Shown here piece by piece: positions 1 to 8,745 of a stretch of DNA of 31,233 bases (the first letter of the stretch is position 1; each line of letters starts with the position of its first letter). Source of the stretch: Proteiniphilum sp. UBA1403 (lineage in GTDB: Bacteria > Bacteroidota > Bacteroidia > Bacteroidales > Dysgonomonadaceae); assembly GCA_002305715.1 (NCBI GenBank), contig DBQD01000029.1, forward strand, positions 1 through 31,233, read 5' to 3'. Made by a program: the position numbers and the translations under genes. The notes beneath the pieces were generated by a model, which saw only the letters and a program-made list of their open reading frames with translations, searched no databases and was not told where the DNA came from.

Positions 1-1408
1 TTTCAATATTGGCTCTACTGGAGGAGAAGATGGCACCTGTAAGGGCATAATCGGTGGTGCTGTCCAGGATATCAATGGTCTCATCTTCTTTGCCAACAGG
101 ATAGACATATATCGTGATGATGGGGCCAAAGAGCTCTTCCTGCATGGTGACATAATCGGGCTTCTTTGCCAGAATCACGGTTGGATGAATAAAATAACCA
201 GTCGACTTGTCATAGGTGCCTCCACAAACAATCTCTGCATCGGGTGAGGCTTTTGCTTCATCAATCACCTTGGCCAGTTTGTCGAACGACTCCTCATCGA
301 TTACTGCATTGACAAAGTTGCTGAAATCTTCCACCACACCGGTTTTTATCTTTGAAAGATCTTCGTTCACAAAGGTCTTAACCGTTTCCCAGATGTTCTC
401 CGGAATATACGCACGAGATGCAGCAGAGCACTTCTGACCCTGATATTCGAAAGCACCACGTGTGATGGCTGTCGCCACCTGTTTCGGATCGGCTGTAGAA
501 TCGGCAAAAATATAATCCTTGCCTCCGGTCTCACCCACAATTCGTGGATAGGATTTGTAGTTGGAAATGTTCTTGGCAATGGTAGCCCACATGCCGTTGA
601 AAACAGCGGTTGAGCCAGTGAAGTGTAGTCCGGCAAATTCTCGGTGATTGAATACCACCTCGGCTGTTTCTTTACCTCCGGCATAGACCAGATTAATCAC
701 CCCATTGGGTAGCCCTGCTTCCTGCAATACTTTCATGATGAGGTGAGCGGAGTAGACCGCCGTCTTGGAGGGTTTCCACACCACTGTGTTGCCCATGAGT
801 GCCGGTGCAGCTCCCAAGTTGCCAGCAATGGAGGTGAAGTTAAACGGTGTGAGCGCAAAAATAAAGCCTTCAAGCGGACGCCAGACCATCCTGTTCCATA
901 TACCGGGACCGGAATTGGGTTGCATACCATAAATCTCAACCATATTCTTTACATTATAGCGGTAGAAGTCGACCAGCTCACAAACGGCATCGATCTCCGA
1001 TTGGTACGCATTTTTAGACTGTCCAATCATGGTGACAGCGTTGAACTCTTCCCGATAGGGACCTGCAATAAGTTCGGCTGCTTTCAGGAAGATGGCTGCT
1101 CTACTTTCCCAATGCATGGCTTCCCAAGCTGGTTTAGCTTTGAGGGATGCCTCTATAGCCATCTGCACATGTGTTTGATTTCCCTGGTGATAATGACCCA
1201 ATAGGTGACGGTGGTTATGCGGAGGACGAATATCCATTAAATTTCCGGTACGTACCTCCTTGCCGTCAATTACCATGGGAAGGTCGAGCCCTCCCACGTT
1301 CAATTCTTCAAGCTTCTTTTTAAGTGCTTCTCTTTCTGCCGTTCCTGGAGCGTAACTCCTTATGGGTTCGTTCTTTATTGGTGGCAATTGGTAGATTCCT
1401 TTTGGCAT
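1..1408 (-). CDS. pruA: L-glutamate gamma-semialdehyde (P5C) dehydrogenase, 3' end outside window
   Basis: This gene encodes the NAD-dependent aldehyde dehydrogenase that oxidises glutamate semialdehyde (from P5C) to glutamate, the second step of proline catabolism in the cytoplasm. The frame is open from the ATG to the window edge (469 codons). The family is usually about 540 residues, so roughly the last 70 are missing because the window ends, not because the gene is broken. The protein begins MPKGIYQLPPIKNEPIRSYA. The aldehyde-dehydrogenase glutamate lies in GETGGKD (Glu293) and the catalytic cysteine in GQKCSAASR (Cys327), both at family-typical places. The gene diverges from proline dehydrogenase, the preceding enzyme of the pathway, with about 120 bp between the two starts. 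A TATATTTG -7 element sits 36 bases upstream of the start. This is the two-gene arrangement rather than a fused PutA. Confidence 0.95.
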   Translation of the reverse strand, partial: MPKGIYQLPPIKNEPIRSYAPGTAEREALKKKLEELNVGGLDLPMVIDGKEVRTGNLMDIRPPHNHRHLLGHYHQGNQTHVQMAIEASLKAKPAWEAMHWESRAAIFLKAAELIAGPYREEFNAVTMIGQSKNAYQSEIDAVCELVDFYRYNVKNMVEIYGMQPNSGPGIWNRMVWRPLEGFIFALTPFNFTSIAGNLGAAPALMGNTVVWKPSKTAVYSAHLIMKVLQEAGLPNGVINLVYAGGKETAEVVFNHREFAGLHFTGSTAVFNGMWATIAKNISNYKSYPRIVGETGGKDYIFADSTADPKQVATAITRGAFEYQGQKCSAASRAYIPENIWETVKTFVNEDLSKIKTGVVEDFSNFVNAVIDEESFDKLAKVIDEAKASPDAEIVCGGTYDKSTGYFIHPTVILAKKPDYVTMQEELFGPIITIYVYPVGKEDETIDILDSTTDYALTGAIFSSSRANIE

Positions 1409-1443
1409 ACGATATTATTTTAGTGTGGTTTTACTGTCTGAGA

Positions 1444-1451
1444 CAAATATA
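1444..1451 (-). promoter_or_regulatory. Bacteroidetes -7 element for pruA
   Basis: On the minus strand the sequence reads TATATTTG, a full match to TAnnTTTG, about 36 bases before the pruA ATG. I see no convincing TTTG -33 box at the normal spacing, so this rests on the -7 element and its position. Confidence 0.45.
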
Positions 1452-1495
1452 CCGATTTTTCAGAATGATCGAAACATTGAATTCAAATTTTTATT

Positions 1496-1503
1496 TATTT
1501 TTG
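1496..1503 (+). promoter_or_regulatory. Bacteroidetes -7 element for proline dehydrogenase
   Basis: TATTTTTG matches TAnnTTTG and lies 27 bases before the proline dehydrogenase ATG. A partial -33 (ATTG at 1476-1479) lies 16 bases upstream, shorter than usual. Together with the pruA element it makes a compact divergent control region. Confidence 0.4.
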
Positions 1504-1530
1504 TAATAAATCTTATTCATAAAACGAAAC

Positions 1531-2736
1531 ATGCTACCAGTAGAAAACCACATTCTCCAATTTGAGAACACAGAGATTGCTTTTCGCAATCAATCGAATG
1601 CCAGCCTTAGAGAGTCTTATCAGCTTTTCAAACTTATGAACAACAAGAACTTGGTGTCTGTCGGGAAAAACCTTGTCAGATTTGCCATGGCTGTGCATTT
1701 ACCCATAAATGGTATCATTAAAAATACAATCTACAAACATTTTGTTGGAGGTACCTCCATTGACGATTGCAGTAAAACTATCGAACGTCTTGCCAGTCGT
1801 CATGTCTTTTCGATACTCGACTATGCACAGGAGGGGGAAGAGTCGGAAGAGGCGTTCAATGCCACATGCCAGGAGGTGATCCGTACGATTGAATTTGCAC
1901 AGCACAACCCCGCTGTACCATTCAGCGTGTTTAAGATAACGGGTATTGCTCGTTTCGACCTGCTGGCTAAGGTCAGCAGTGGAAGTGAGCTGACCGATGC
2001 GGAGGTGGTGGAATTTCAAAAAGTGGAAGAGCGGGTCGATGCCATCTTTCGTCGCGGATATGAATTAAATGTTCCGGTGATGGTCGATGCCGAAGAGACT
2101 TGGATACAGCCTGTTCTCGATGACATGGTCATGCGGTTGATGGCTCAGTATAACAAGAAAAAAGCCATTGTGCAAAACACCTATCAGATGTATCGACACG
2201 ACAGCATTGAACGAATTAAAAAGCATCATCAGATGGCACTGGAGGGAGGTTTCCGTTTTGGATTAAAGATTGTGCGGGGTGCCTACATGGAAAAAGAACG
2301 TGCCCGTGCAGCAGAAAAAGGTTACCCATCACCAATACAGCCCGATAAACCGTCGACCGACCGTGATTTCAACAATATCATCCACTATTTTGTGAATCAT
2401 GTGGACAGCATCGATTTTATGGTCTCTACGCACAACGAGGAAAGCACTCTGTTGCTCGCCTCCCTAATTGATGAGCGAAAGCTACCGAGAAACCATCCTG
2501 GTATCTACTTTTCCCAACTTTATGGTATGAGCGATCATATAACATATAGCCTGGCAGAAGAGGGCTACAATGTTGCAAAATATGTACCCTATGGAGCGGT
2601 GAAAACCATGATGCCCTATCTTTTTCGTCGTGCCGAAGAGAACTCTTCAGTCAAAGGACAAAGCAGTCGCGAACTCAACATGATTCGCAAAGAGTTAAGG
2701 CGCAGAAGATCACTTCACTTCCCACACATTGGGTGA
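1531..2736 (+). CDS. Proline dehydrogenase (FAD-dependent, monofunctional)
   Basis: This protein oxidises proline to delta-1-pyrroline-5-carboxylate, passing electrons through FAD to the quinone pool. The 401 residues resemble the monofunctional eukaryote-like ProDH family rather than the PutA fusion. The barrel motif LKIVRGAYMEKERARA and the later THNEES segment are the usual family landmarks. The C-terminal YLFRRAEENSS carries the paired arginines that bind the proline carboxylate. There is no N-terminal DNA-binding domain and no aldehyde dehydrogenase domain, which matches the separate pruA gene running the other way. The 3' end overlaps the 3' end of korB on the opposite strand by 27 bp, so no terminator can fit between them. 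The start gives a family-like N-terminus and lies 27 bases after a -7 element. Confidence 0.93.
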   Translation: MLPVENHILQFENTEIAFRNQSNASLRESYQLFKLMNNKNLVSVGKNLVRFAMAVHLPINGIIKNTIYKHFVGGTSIDDCSKTIERLASRHVFSILDYAQEGEESEEAFNATCQEVIRTIEFAQHNPAVPFSVFKITGIARFDLLAKVSSGSELTDAEVVEFQKVEERVDAIFRRGYELNVPVMVDAEETWIQPVLDDMVMRLMAQYNKKKAIVQNTYQMYRHDSIERIKKHHQMALEGGFRFGLKIVRGAYMEKERARAAEKGYPSPIQPDKPSTDRDFNNIIHYFVNHVDSIDFMVSTHNEESTLLLASLIDERKLPRNHPGIYFSQLYGMSDHITYSLAEEGYNVAKYVPYGAVKTMMPYLFRRAEENSSVKGQSSRELNMIRKELRRRRSLHFPHIG

Positions 2737-3744
2737 ACTGAGAAGAAACTCGGTGAATGATTTCTTCGGTGTGCGTTGTTGCACCTCCTCTATTTGTTGC
2801 TCGTAGTCCCTTTCGTAGGTAGGTGCATCCACGTTGCGTATCACACCCAGTGCTACGGGGAGACCGTCGGTGGTATCCATCAGAGCAAGCTTCAATTGCA
2901 AGGTGCTGTCTTTGGCCGTCGCATCGTGCACCAGAATATCGTCGAGGGTATACCCATCTTCACCAATGGTGACCGCCTTTATGTTCCAGCCATCAAGTAC
3001 AAGTCCCTTTTCGTTGTCCTTGCCAAATATCATTTTCTCACCATGTCGCAGTACAACCGTATTGTCGGCTTTCCAGGTGCGGTCGCTTATTTTGTTGTGG
3101 ATACCGTCGTTGAAGATTACACAGTTTTGAAGTACCTCAATGACCGATGTTCCTTTGTGGCGTGCTGCTTCTACCATCACCTCCACCTGATTCTTCATAT
3201 CCACATCGATGGCGCGAGCAAAGAATGTTCCCCTTGCGCCAAATGTTAGTTCTGCCGGGCGGAACGGATCCTCCACGGTGCCGTAGGGTGACGACTTGGA
3301 GATGAATCCACGTGCCGAAGTAGGAGAGTATTGACCTTTGGTAAGACCGTATATCTTGTTGTTGAACAGGATGACATTGATATCGATGTTGCGACGAACG
3401 GCATGGATGAAATGATTTCCACCAATTGCCAGCGAGTCTCCATCGCCCGTGGCTACCCAAACACTCAGGTCGGGATTGGCAACTTTTACGCCGGTTGCAA
3501 TGGCAGCAGCGCGACCGTGAATGCTGTGAAAACCATAGGTGTTCATGTAGTATGGCAAACGCGACGAGCATCCAATACCGGAAATCACCGCTGTCTTATG
3601 CGGTTCAATGTTCAGCTCTGCCATAGCCTTGTGCAGGCAGGTAAGGATGGCATAGTCGCCACAACCGGGGCACCAGCGTACGGCATTTTCACTCTTGTAA
3701 TCCTTGGGGAGATATTTTTGATATTTAATTTCTGTTGCTTCCAT
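2710..3744 (-). CDS. korB: 2-oxoglutarate (2-oxoacid):ferredoxin oxidoreductase, beta subunit
   Basis: This is the thiamine-diphosphate and [4Fe-4S] subunit of KorAB, which converts 2-oxoglutarate and CoA to succinyl-CoA and CO2 while reducing ferredoxin. Cluster cysteines are visible in WCPGCGD (Cys25, Cys28), GIGCSS (Cys59) and the later LQNCVIFND. The TPP/Mg motif is GDGDSLAIGGNHF followed by VILFNN. The length of 344 residues is normal for two-subunit enzymes. It follows korA with a two-base gap, so the genes are cotranscribed and probably translationally coupled. No separate ferredoxin-like delta subunit gene is present. The substrate 2-oxoglutarate is the best family-level guess; related enzymes use pyruvate or branched-chain 2-oxoacids. 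The 3' end overlaps proline dehydrogenase antisense. Confidence 0.93.
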   Translation of the reverse strand: MEATEIKYQKYLPKDYKSENAVRWCPGCGDYAILTCLHKAMAELNIEPHKTAVISGIGCSSRLPYYMNTYGFHSIHGRAAAIATGVKVANPDLSVWVATGDGDSLAIGGNHFIHAVRRNIDINVILFNNKIYGLTKGQYSPTSARGFISKSSPYGTVEDPFRPAELTFGARGTFFARAIDVDMKNQVEVMVEAARHKGTSVIEVLQNCVIFNDGIHNKISDRTWKADNTVVLRHGEKMIFGKDNEKGLVLDGWNIKAVTIGEDGYTLDDILVHDATAKDSTLQLKLALMDTTDGLPVALGVIRNVDAPTYERDYEQQIEEVQQRTPKKSFTEFLLSSPNVWEVK

Positions 3745-3746
3745 GC

Positions 3747-5612
3747 TTATTCTGCCTCCATCATTTTCGTAAATTCTTCAACCAGTTCACTCACCTTGAA
3801 AGGTTGCCCTTCTACCCTGTTAAATTGGCGGATGTTATTCAGATCTCCGAATTTTCCATTTAGGTATGCTGCAAACTGCCCCTCGTTTTGTTCTGCTACA
3901 ATCACTTTCTTGTATTTTACTAGAATGTTGTGAGTATTCTTTGGTAGAGGTGAGATATGTCTGAAATGGGTAAATGCCACCTTCTTACCGGTTGCCTGTA
4001 TGCGGATCATTGCCTCAAGGAGATGTCCATATGTGCCTCCCCATCCCACAATCAATGTGTCGGCATTGGTGTCGCCAACAACCTTTTGTTCGGGAATGAA
4101 ATCGGCAATTTTTTCTATTTTGTTGCGACGGGTATCCACCATGTATTGGTGATTCTCGGGGTTGGACGAGATAATACCGGTTAGTTTGTCTTTTTCCAAT
4201 CCACCAATGCGGTGCATAAATCCAGTTGTTCCCGGCACACCCCAATATCTAACCAGTGTTTCTTCATCCCGTACAAAAGGACGCCATTTTGTTGCGTCAC
4301 CCTTATAGTATTTATCTACATAGGGTGGTTTTATCGCGGGATACTCTTCCATATTGGGAATCTTCCAGGCCGAAGAACCGTTGGCAATGTAACCATCGGT
4401 AAGTAGGATCACCGGCGTCATGTGTTCCAATGCAATCTTCGATGCTTCAAAAGCGCTCTCAAAGCAGTCGGTAGGTGAGGCCGCAGCCAGTACCACCAAC
4501 GGACTCTCTCCATTGCGCCCATAAAGCGCCTGATTCAGGTCGGTCTGCTCACTCTTGGTGGGCATACCAGTAGATGGGCCGCTTCGTTGTACATCGATCA
4601 CCACCAAAGGTAGCTCAGCCATCACTGCTAACCCCAGAGCTTCACTCTTAAGGGCAAGTCCCGGTCCGGAGGTGGAGGTGGCTGCCAAGCATCCTGCGAA
4701 GCTGGCGCCAATGGAGGAGGTAATACCGGCTATCTCATCTTCCATCTGCAGGGCTTTCACACCAAAATCTTTCCTTTTGGCCAGTTCCTGTAGAATATCG
4801 GTTGCCGGAGTAATGGGGTAGGACCCCAAAAACAGTTGAACACCGGCCTTTTCTGCAGCGGCAATAAGACCATATGCAGTGGCGGTATTCCCGTTCACGT
4901 CGGTATAGAAACCCTTGGTTCCTTCAATCGGCTCAATGCGATAGGTGGAGGCGGTAAGATGTATGTTGTTGCCGTAGTTGTAGCCATCGGACATAGCTTT
5001 GATGTTGGCCTGTACTAGCAATGGCTTCTTGGCAAACTTCTGCTGCAGCAGCTGGTCGGCTATTTCCAATGGCCGGTTGAAGAGCCAGCAGACAATACCC
5101 AATGCAAACATGTTTTTGCAACGGAGCATATCTTTGTTGTCCAAACCTGATCCTTCGAGCGAAGCTTTGGTCAGTGAGGTGATGGCCACTCCCACGGGCT
5201 GCACATGTTCCAACTTGAGTTCAGAAAAAGGGTCTTGGGTGGTATATAGTGCTTTATCGAGATCTTTCTTTTGAAATGAATCGGTGTCGTAGAGCACAAT
5301 AGATCCTCTTTTCAAGTATTGTGCATTCACCTTCAAGGCTGCCGGATTCATTGCCACGAGTACGTCTGTTTTGTCACCGGAGTTGAATACATCTTTTGCT
5401 CCGATACGTACCTGAAAACCCGAAACACCCTGCAGCGATCCCTGCGGAGCGCGTATTTCAGCAGGGAAATCGGGGAATGTGGCGATCTCGTTTCCGAAGA
5501 TTGCCGATAACGTGGAAAAGAGTGTTCCGGACAATTGCATTCCGTCTCCTGAGTCTCCTGAGAAACGAATGGTTACTTGCTGGATGTCGGTGATTACCGA
5601 ATTGGTGGGCAT
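3747..5612 (-). CDS. korA: 2-oxoglutarate (2-oxoacid):ferredoxin oxidoreductase, alpha subunit (gamma-alpha fusion)
   Basis: This is the large subunit of KorAB. The first 200 residues are the gamma domain, with RFSGDSGDGMQLSGTLFSTL and then PDFPAEIRAPQGSLQGVSGF. From about residue 230 follow the pyrimidine-binding alpha domain (GSYPITPATDILQELA, QMEDEIAGITSSIGASFAG) and the C-terminal region with WGGTYGHLLEA. The fused gamma-alpha architecture of 621 residues is standard for KorA in Bacteroidetes and Actinobacteria. It is the first gene of a korA-korB pair. A good promoter match lies 31-62 bases upstream, partly within the short gap after murA, so korAB can be transcribed apart from the mur genes. 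An oxygen-sensitive ferredoxin-linked enzyme fits an anaerobic host. Confidence 0.94.
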   Translation of the reverse strand: MPTNSVITDIQQVTIRFSGDSGDGMQLSGTLFSTLSAIFGNEIATFPDFPAEIRAPQGSLQGVSGFQVRIGAKDVFNSGDKTDVLVAMNPAALKVNAQYLKRGSIVLYDTDSFQKKDLDKALYTTQDPFSELKLEHVQPVGVAITSLTKASLEGSGLDNKDMLRCKNMFALGIVCWLFNRPLEIADQLLQQKFAKKPLLVQANIKAMSDGYNYGNNIHLTASTYRIEPIEGTKGFYTDVNGNTATAYGLIAAAEKAGVQLFLGSYPITPATDILQELAKRKDFGVKALQMEDEIAGITSSIGASFAGCLAATSTSGPGLALKSEALGLAVMAELPLVVIDVQRSGPSTGMPTKSEQTDLNQALYGRNGESPLVVLAAASPTDCFESAFEASKIALEHMTPVILLTDGYIANGSSAWKIPNMEEYPAIKPPYVDKYYKGDATKWRPFVRDEETLVRYWGVPGTTGFMHRIGGLEKDKLTGIISSNPENHQYMVDTRRNKIEKIADFIPEQKVVGDTNADTLIVGWGGTYGHLLEAMIRIQATGKKVAFTHFRHISPLPKNTHNILVKYKKVIVAEQNEGQFAAYLNGKFGDLNNIRQFNRVEGQPFKVSELVEEFTKMMEAE

Positions 5613-5642
5613 AATTGTAGTCTGTTATATCAATTGTGGGTA

Positions 5643-5674
5643 CAAAGTAATAAAAGAGTCAGCAGAAAAGCAAA
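5643..5674 (-). promoter_or_regulatory. Probable korAB promoter
   Basis: Read on the minus strand, TTTG (5674-5671) is followed after 20 bases by TTACTTTG (5650-5643). This matches the Bacteroidetes consensus with one mismatch in the -7 box. It lies just upstream of korA and between murA and korA, so it separates the two transcription units. Confidence 0.55.
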
Positions 5675-5678
5675 TAAA

Positions 5679-6983
5679 TTACACTCTTGTTATCCTAGCT
5701 CCCAACGCGTTTAGTCGGGTGTCGATGGATTGGTATCCGCGATCTATCTGATCAATATTGTGAATGGTGCTTGTTCCCTCGGCACTCATGGCGGCGATCA
5801 GCATGGAGATACCCGCACGGATATCGGGCGAGGTCATCGTCATTCCCCGCAGGCGGAACCGGTTATCAAGACCAATTACTACGGCACGGTGTGGGTCGCA
5901 CAAGATTATTTGCGCTCCCATGTCGATGAGTTTGTCCACAAAGAAGAGGCGACTTTCAAACATCTTCTGATGAATGAGAACGCTGCCCTTGGCTTTTGTG
6001 GCTACCACCAGCAACACGCTCAACAGGTCGGGGGTAAGTCCTGGCCATGGTGCATCGGCAATGGTGAGGATGGATCCGTCTATAAACGATTCAATGGTGT
6101 ATCCATCTTGCCGAGGAATGAAAAGATCATCGCCCTGTTGTTCCACGGTGATACCCAATCGTCGAAAGCTTTCCGGAATGATACCCAGGTTGGCTACCGA
6201 TGTATCTTTAATGGTTATCTCCGAACCGGTCATGGCAGCCATACCAATGAAACTGCCAACCTCAATCATATCGGGAAGGAGGCAATGCTGGCAGCCCGAA
6301 AGTTTTGTGACTCCCTGTACATGCAGCTTGTTGGATCCGATACCCTCAATTTTTGCTCCCATGCACACCAGCATCCTACTCAGTTGTTCCAAATAGGGTT
6401 CGCAGGCTGCATTATAGATGATGGTCTCACCCTCAGCCAGTACGGCAGCCATCAGCAGGTTGGCCGTTCCGGTTACAGAAGCTTCGTCGAGGAGGATGTA
6501 TGTCCCTTTCAGTTGTTTGGTCGAGAGGGTAAATAAATTTCGCTGTTCGTGATAGATCATTTGAGCCCCTAGCTTCATGATGCCGTTGAAGTGCGTGTCG
6601 AGTCGGCGGCGACCAATCTTGTCACCACCCGGTTTGGGGACAACCGCTTCGCCAAAACGAGCCAAGAGAGGGCCTATCAACATGATGGATCCCCGCAACG
6701 CTGCGCTTTTACGCATGAAGTCGTCTGAGCGGGTGTACTCGTGGTCTATTTCTTCTGCTTTGAATGAATACCGTTTTTCATCCAATTTATTCACCTTCAC
6801 CCCCATGTCTGCAACGAGGGAGATCAGGTTGTTGACATCGAGAATGTCGGGGATATTGTCTATAATAACCTCTTCCTGTGTGAGCAAGGTAGCACAAATT
6901 ATTTGCAGCGCTTCGTTTTTTGCTCCCTGTGGGGTTATGCTTCCCTGAAGGCTGTGTCCGCCTTCGATAATGAATGATGACAT
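5679..6983 (-). CDS. murA: UDP-N-acetylglucosamine 1-carboxyvinyltransferase (Asp-type, predicted fosfomycin-insensitive)
   Basis: MurA transfers enolpyruvate from PEP to UDP-GlcNAc, the first committed step of peptidoglycan synthesis. I chose the Met that gives MSSFIIEGGHSLQGSITPQG: it yields 434 residues, the family length, puts the catalytic Lys22-Asn23 (GAKNEAL) at the same numbers as in E. coli, and leaves 10 bases after murB. The in-frame ATG 48 bases upstream would overlap murB. The active-site loop reads KPGGDKIGRRRLDTHF, so the position of E. coli Cys115 is Asp121 (codon GAC). This substitution is known from MurA of Mycobacterium and Chlamydia and makes the enzyme insensitive to fosfomycin. 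The gene is the third of a compact methyltransferase-murB-murA set. Confidence 0.95.
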   Translation of the reverse strand: MSSFIIEGGHSLQGSITPQGAKNEALQIICATLLTQEEVIIDNIPDILDVNNLISLVADMGVKVNKLDEKRYSFKAEEIDHEYTRSDDFMRKSAALRGSIMLIGPLLARFGEAVVPKPGGDKIGRRRLDTHFNGIMKLGAQMIYHEQRNLFTLSTKQLKGTYILLDEASVTGTANLLMAAVLAEGETIIYNAACEPYLEQLSRMLVCMGAKIEGIGSNKLHVQGVTKLSGCQHCLLPDMIEVGSFIGMAAMTGSEITIKDTSVANLGIIPESFRRLGITVEQQGDDLFIPRQDGYTIESFIDGSILTIADAPWPGLTPDLLSVLLVVATKAKGSVLIHQKMFESRLFFVDKLIDMGAQIILCDPHRAVVIGLDNRFRLRGMTMTSPDIRAGISMLIAAMSAEGTSTIHNIDQIDRGYQSIDTRLNALGARITRV

Positions 6984-6993
6984 AGGTTTCAGT

Positions 6994-7992
6994 TTAATAT
7001 ATCCACACTTCCGGTTCAAGAAGGATGTCAAATTGTTTCTTAACTTCCTGTTGAATCTCTTTCATAAACGCTACAATCTCCTGCCCGCTTTCGGTGCCAT
7101 AATTGACAATTATCAACGCATGGTGCTCATAGGTTCCCACCATGCCTTTTCTTTTTCCCTTATAGCCTGCTTCTTCAATGAGAAATGCGGCCGAAGTCTT
7201 AAACTCCTTTTCTCCGGCATTGTAGATAGGTGCATCGGGCAGAATCCTCTGCAATGCATCCTTTTCTTCCTTTGTTAACAAGGGGTTCTTGAAAAAACTA
7301 CCCGCATTGGGGAGGAGGCTAAAATCGGGTAACTTACGGGTACGTATGCGGATAATGGCATCGCGTACTTGTGAGATGGAGGGCGAAGCAATACCTTGCA
7401 GTTCCCGGCTCACATCAACATATTTGTCTTTGAAGACGAATCTCTTGTTTAGTCGAAATACCACCGAGGTGATAACATAATTGCCGGTACGCTTGAAATG
7501 GCTGTCGCGATACCCAAAAGCACACTCTTCATTGGTAAACTCATGATATTCACCTGTATTGATATGGACGGCCTTTACGCGAACAATCGTATCTTTCACC
7601 TCCGAGCCATAGGCGCCGATATTTTGAATGGGGCTTGCTCCAACGGAACTCGGTATAAGGGAAAGATTTTCGATACCTGCATATCCGTGAGAAACGCAGA
7701 ATCCAACAAACTGATCCCATTCTTCGGAAGCTCCTGCTTCTATATCTACATATTCGTCGGTTTCGGCTACAATTGTGATACCTTTCATCCCGGGTTTGAT
7801 CACCACACCATCGAAATCACGTGTGAAGAACAGATTGCATCCGGCTCCCAGCACCACCTTCCGTTCATTGTGAAAGTGTTTGATTGCGTTGGAAAGATCT
7901 TCAACCGTTTGCGGTTCACAGAATATCCGTGCCAATGCAATGGTTCGAAAAGAATTATAGGGCTTCAGTTGTACGTTATACTTGATGGACAT
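6994..7992 (-). CDS. murB: UDP-N-acetylenolpyruvoylglucosamine reductase (type I)
   Basis: MurB is a cytoplasmic FAD enzyme that uses NADPH to reduce the enolpyruvyl group made by MurA, giving UDP-MurNAc. The FAD-binding part contains VVLGAGCNLFF and IPSSVGASPIQNIGAYGSE. GYRDSHFK holds the substrate-binding Tyr-Arg, NAGSFFKNP the catalytic serine (Ser232), and the C-terminal LEPEVWIY the catalytic glutamate. The GYRDS loop and the length of 332 residues mark the E. coli-like type I enzyme. murA follows directly with a 10-base gap, so two consecutive pathway steps are coded side by side. The upstream methyltransferase gene ends 16 bases before this start, so the three genes are probably one operon. 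Confidence 0.96.
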   Translation of the reverse strand: MSIKYNVQLKPYNSFRTIALARIFCEPQTVEDLSNAIKHFHNERKVVLGAGCNLFFTRDFDGVVIKPGMKGITIVAETDEYVDIEAGASEEWDQFVGFCVSHGYAGIENLSLIPSSVGASPIQNIGAYGSEVKDTIVRVKAVHINTGEYHEFTNEECAFGYRDSHFKRTGNYVITSVVFRLNKRFVFKDKYVDVSRELQGIASPSISQVRDAIIRIRTRKLPDFSLLPNAGSFFKNPLLTKEEKDALQRILPDAPIYNAGEKEFKTSAAFLIEEAGYKGKRKGMVGTYEHHALIIVNYGTESGQEIVAFMKEIQQEVKKQFDILLEPEVWIY

Positions 7993-8008
7993 TGCGTATA
8001 ATAAATAA

Positions 8009-8722
8009 TTAAGATCCTTTGTAAATGAGAAAAATGGCCGGCTTCTTGTGCATATCGGGCAATTTGCCTTTCCACGCTTTTACACTTCGTGTTACAATGT
8101 ATTCATCGTCACACGTAATGTTCATGGCGATACACAGACGAGTTTGGGGCTTGCAATGCAGGAGGATCTCTTCGGCCATTTTTTGGTTCCGGTAGGGTGT
8201 TTCAATAAATAGTTGAGTCTGGTCCTCGGTATAAGCCCGTGATTCCAGTTGTTTCAATTTTTTTACGCGTTCGTTTGCCTCAATAGGGAGGTAACCCTGA
8301 AAGGCGAAGCTCTGGCCGTTGAATCCGGAGGCCATGACAGCCATCAGAATGGAAGAGGGCCCAACCAGGGGCATCACCCGGTACCCTTCCTGTTGTGCAA
8401 GTGCCACCACATCGGCACCCGGATCGGCAACAGCGGGGCAGCCTGCCTCTGAAATCACTCCGATACTCTCACCCCGTTTCATGGGCAGGAGGTAACTTGC
8501 AATTTCTTTTATGTCGGTATGCTGGTTTAACTCGTAAAAGGTAATTGTATCGATCTCAATCTTTGGGTTGCATTTCTTCAAAAATCGGCGAGCCGACCGG
8601 ATATTTTCGACAATAAAATAGTTTAACTCGGAGATAATTGTCGTGTTGTACAAAGGAAGAACCTTCTCAATTGGTGTGTCACCCAAGGTGACAGGAATTA
8701 AATAGAGTACCGGACTCTTCAT
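8009..8722 (-). CDS. SAM-dependent methyltransferase, RsmI-like (tetrapyrrole methylase fold)
   Basis: The protein has the tetrapyrrole-methylase fold also found in the 16S rRNA 2'-O-methyltransferase RsmI. Visible motifs are the N-terminal LYLIPVTLGD, VISEAGCPAVADPGADVVALA (SAM-binding region) and PLVGPSSILMAVMASGFNGQ. I chose the start MKSPVLYLIP because it matches where the family begins and because a -7 element lies only about 25-30 bases upstream; this gives 237 residues. An in-frame ATG 105 bases further upstream would add a Lys-rich leader with no family match. Bacteroidetes often carry a short RsmI-like protein of this type in addition to RsmI itself, so the exact target is uncertain. 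It is the first gene before murB-murA. Confidence 0.8.
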   Translation of the reverse strand: MKSPVLYLIPVTLGDTPIEKVLPLYNTTIISELNYFIVENIRSARRFLKKCNPKIEIDTITFYELNQHTDIKEIASYLLPMKRGESIGVISEAGCPAVADPGADVVALAQQEGYRVMPLVGPSSILMAVMASGFNGQSFAFQGYLPIEANERVKKLKQLESRAYTEDQTQLFIETPYRNQKMAEEILLHCKPQTRLCIAMNITCDDEYIVTRSVKAWKGKLPDMHKKPAIFLIYKGS

Positions 8723-8745
8723 ATCAGTTGCAAGCCATTTTATTA

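Noticed and set aside
743..1204. Plus-strand open frame of 153 codons
   Set aside because: It is the shadow of pruA, which is clearly coding on the other strand.
5730..6536. Plus-strand open frame of 268 codons
   Set aside because: It is antisense to murA, whose catalytic motifs are all intact; the translated sequence looks like no known protein.
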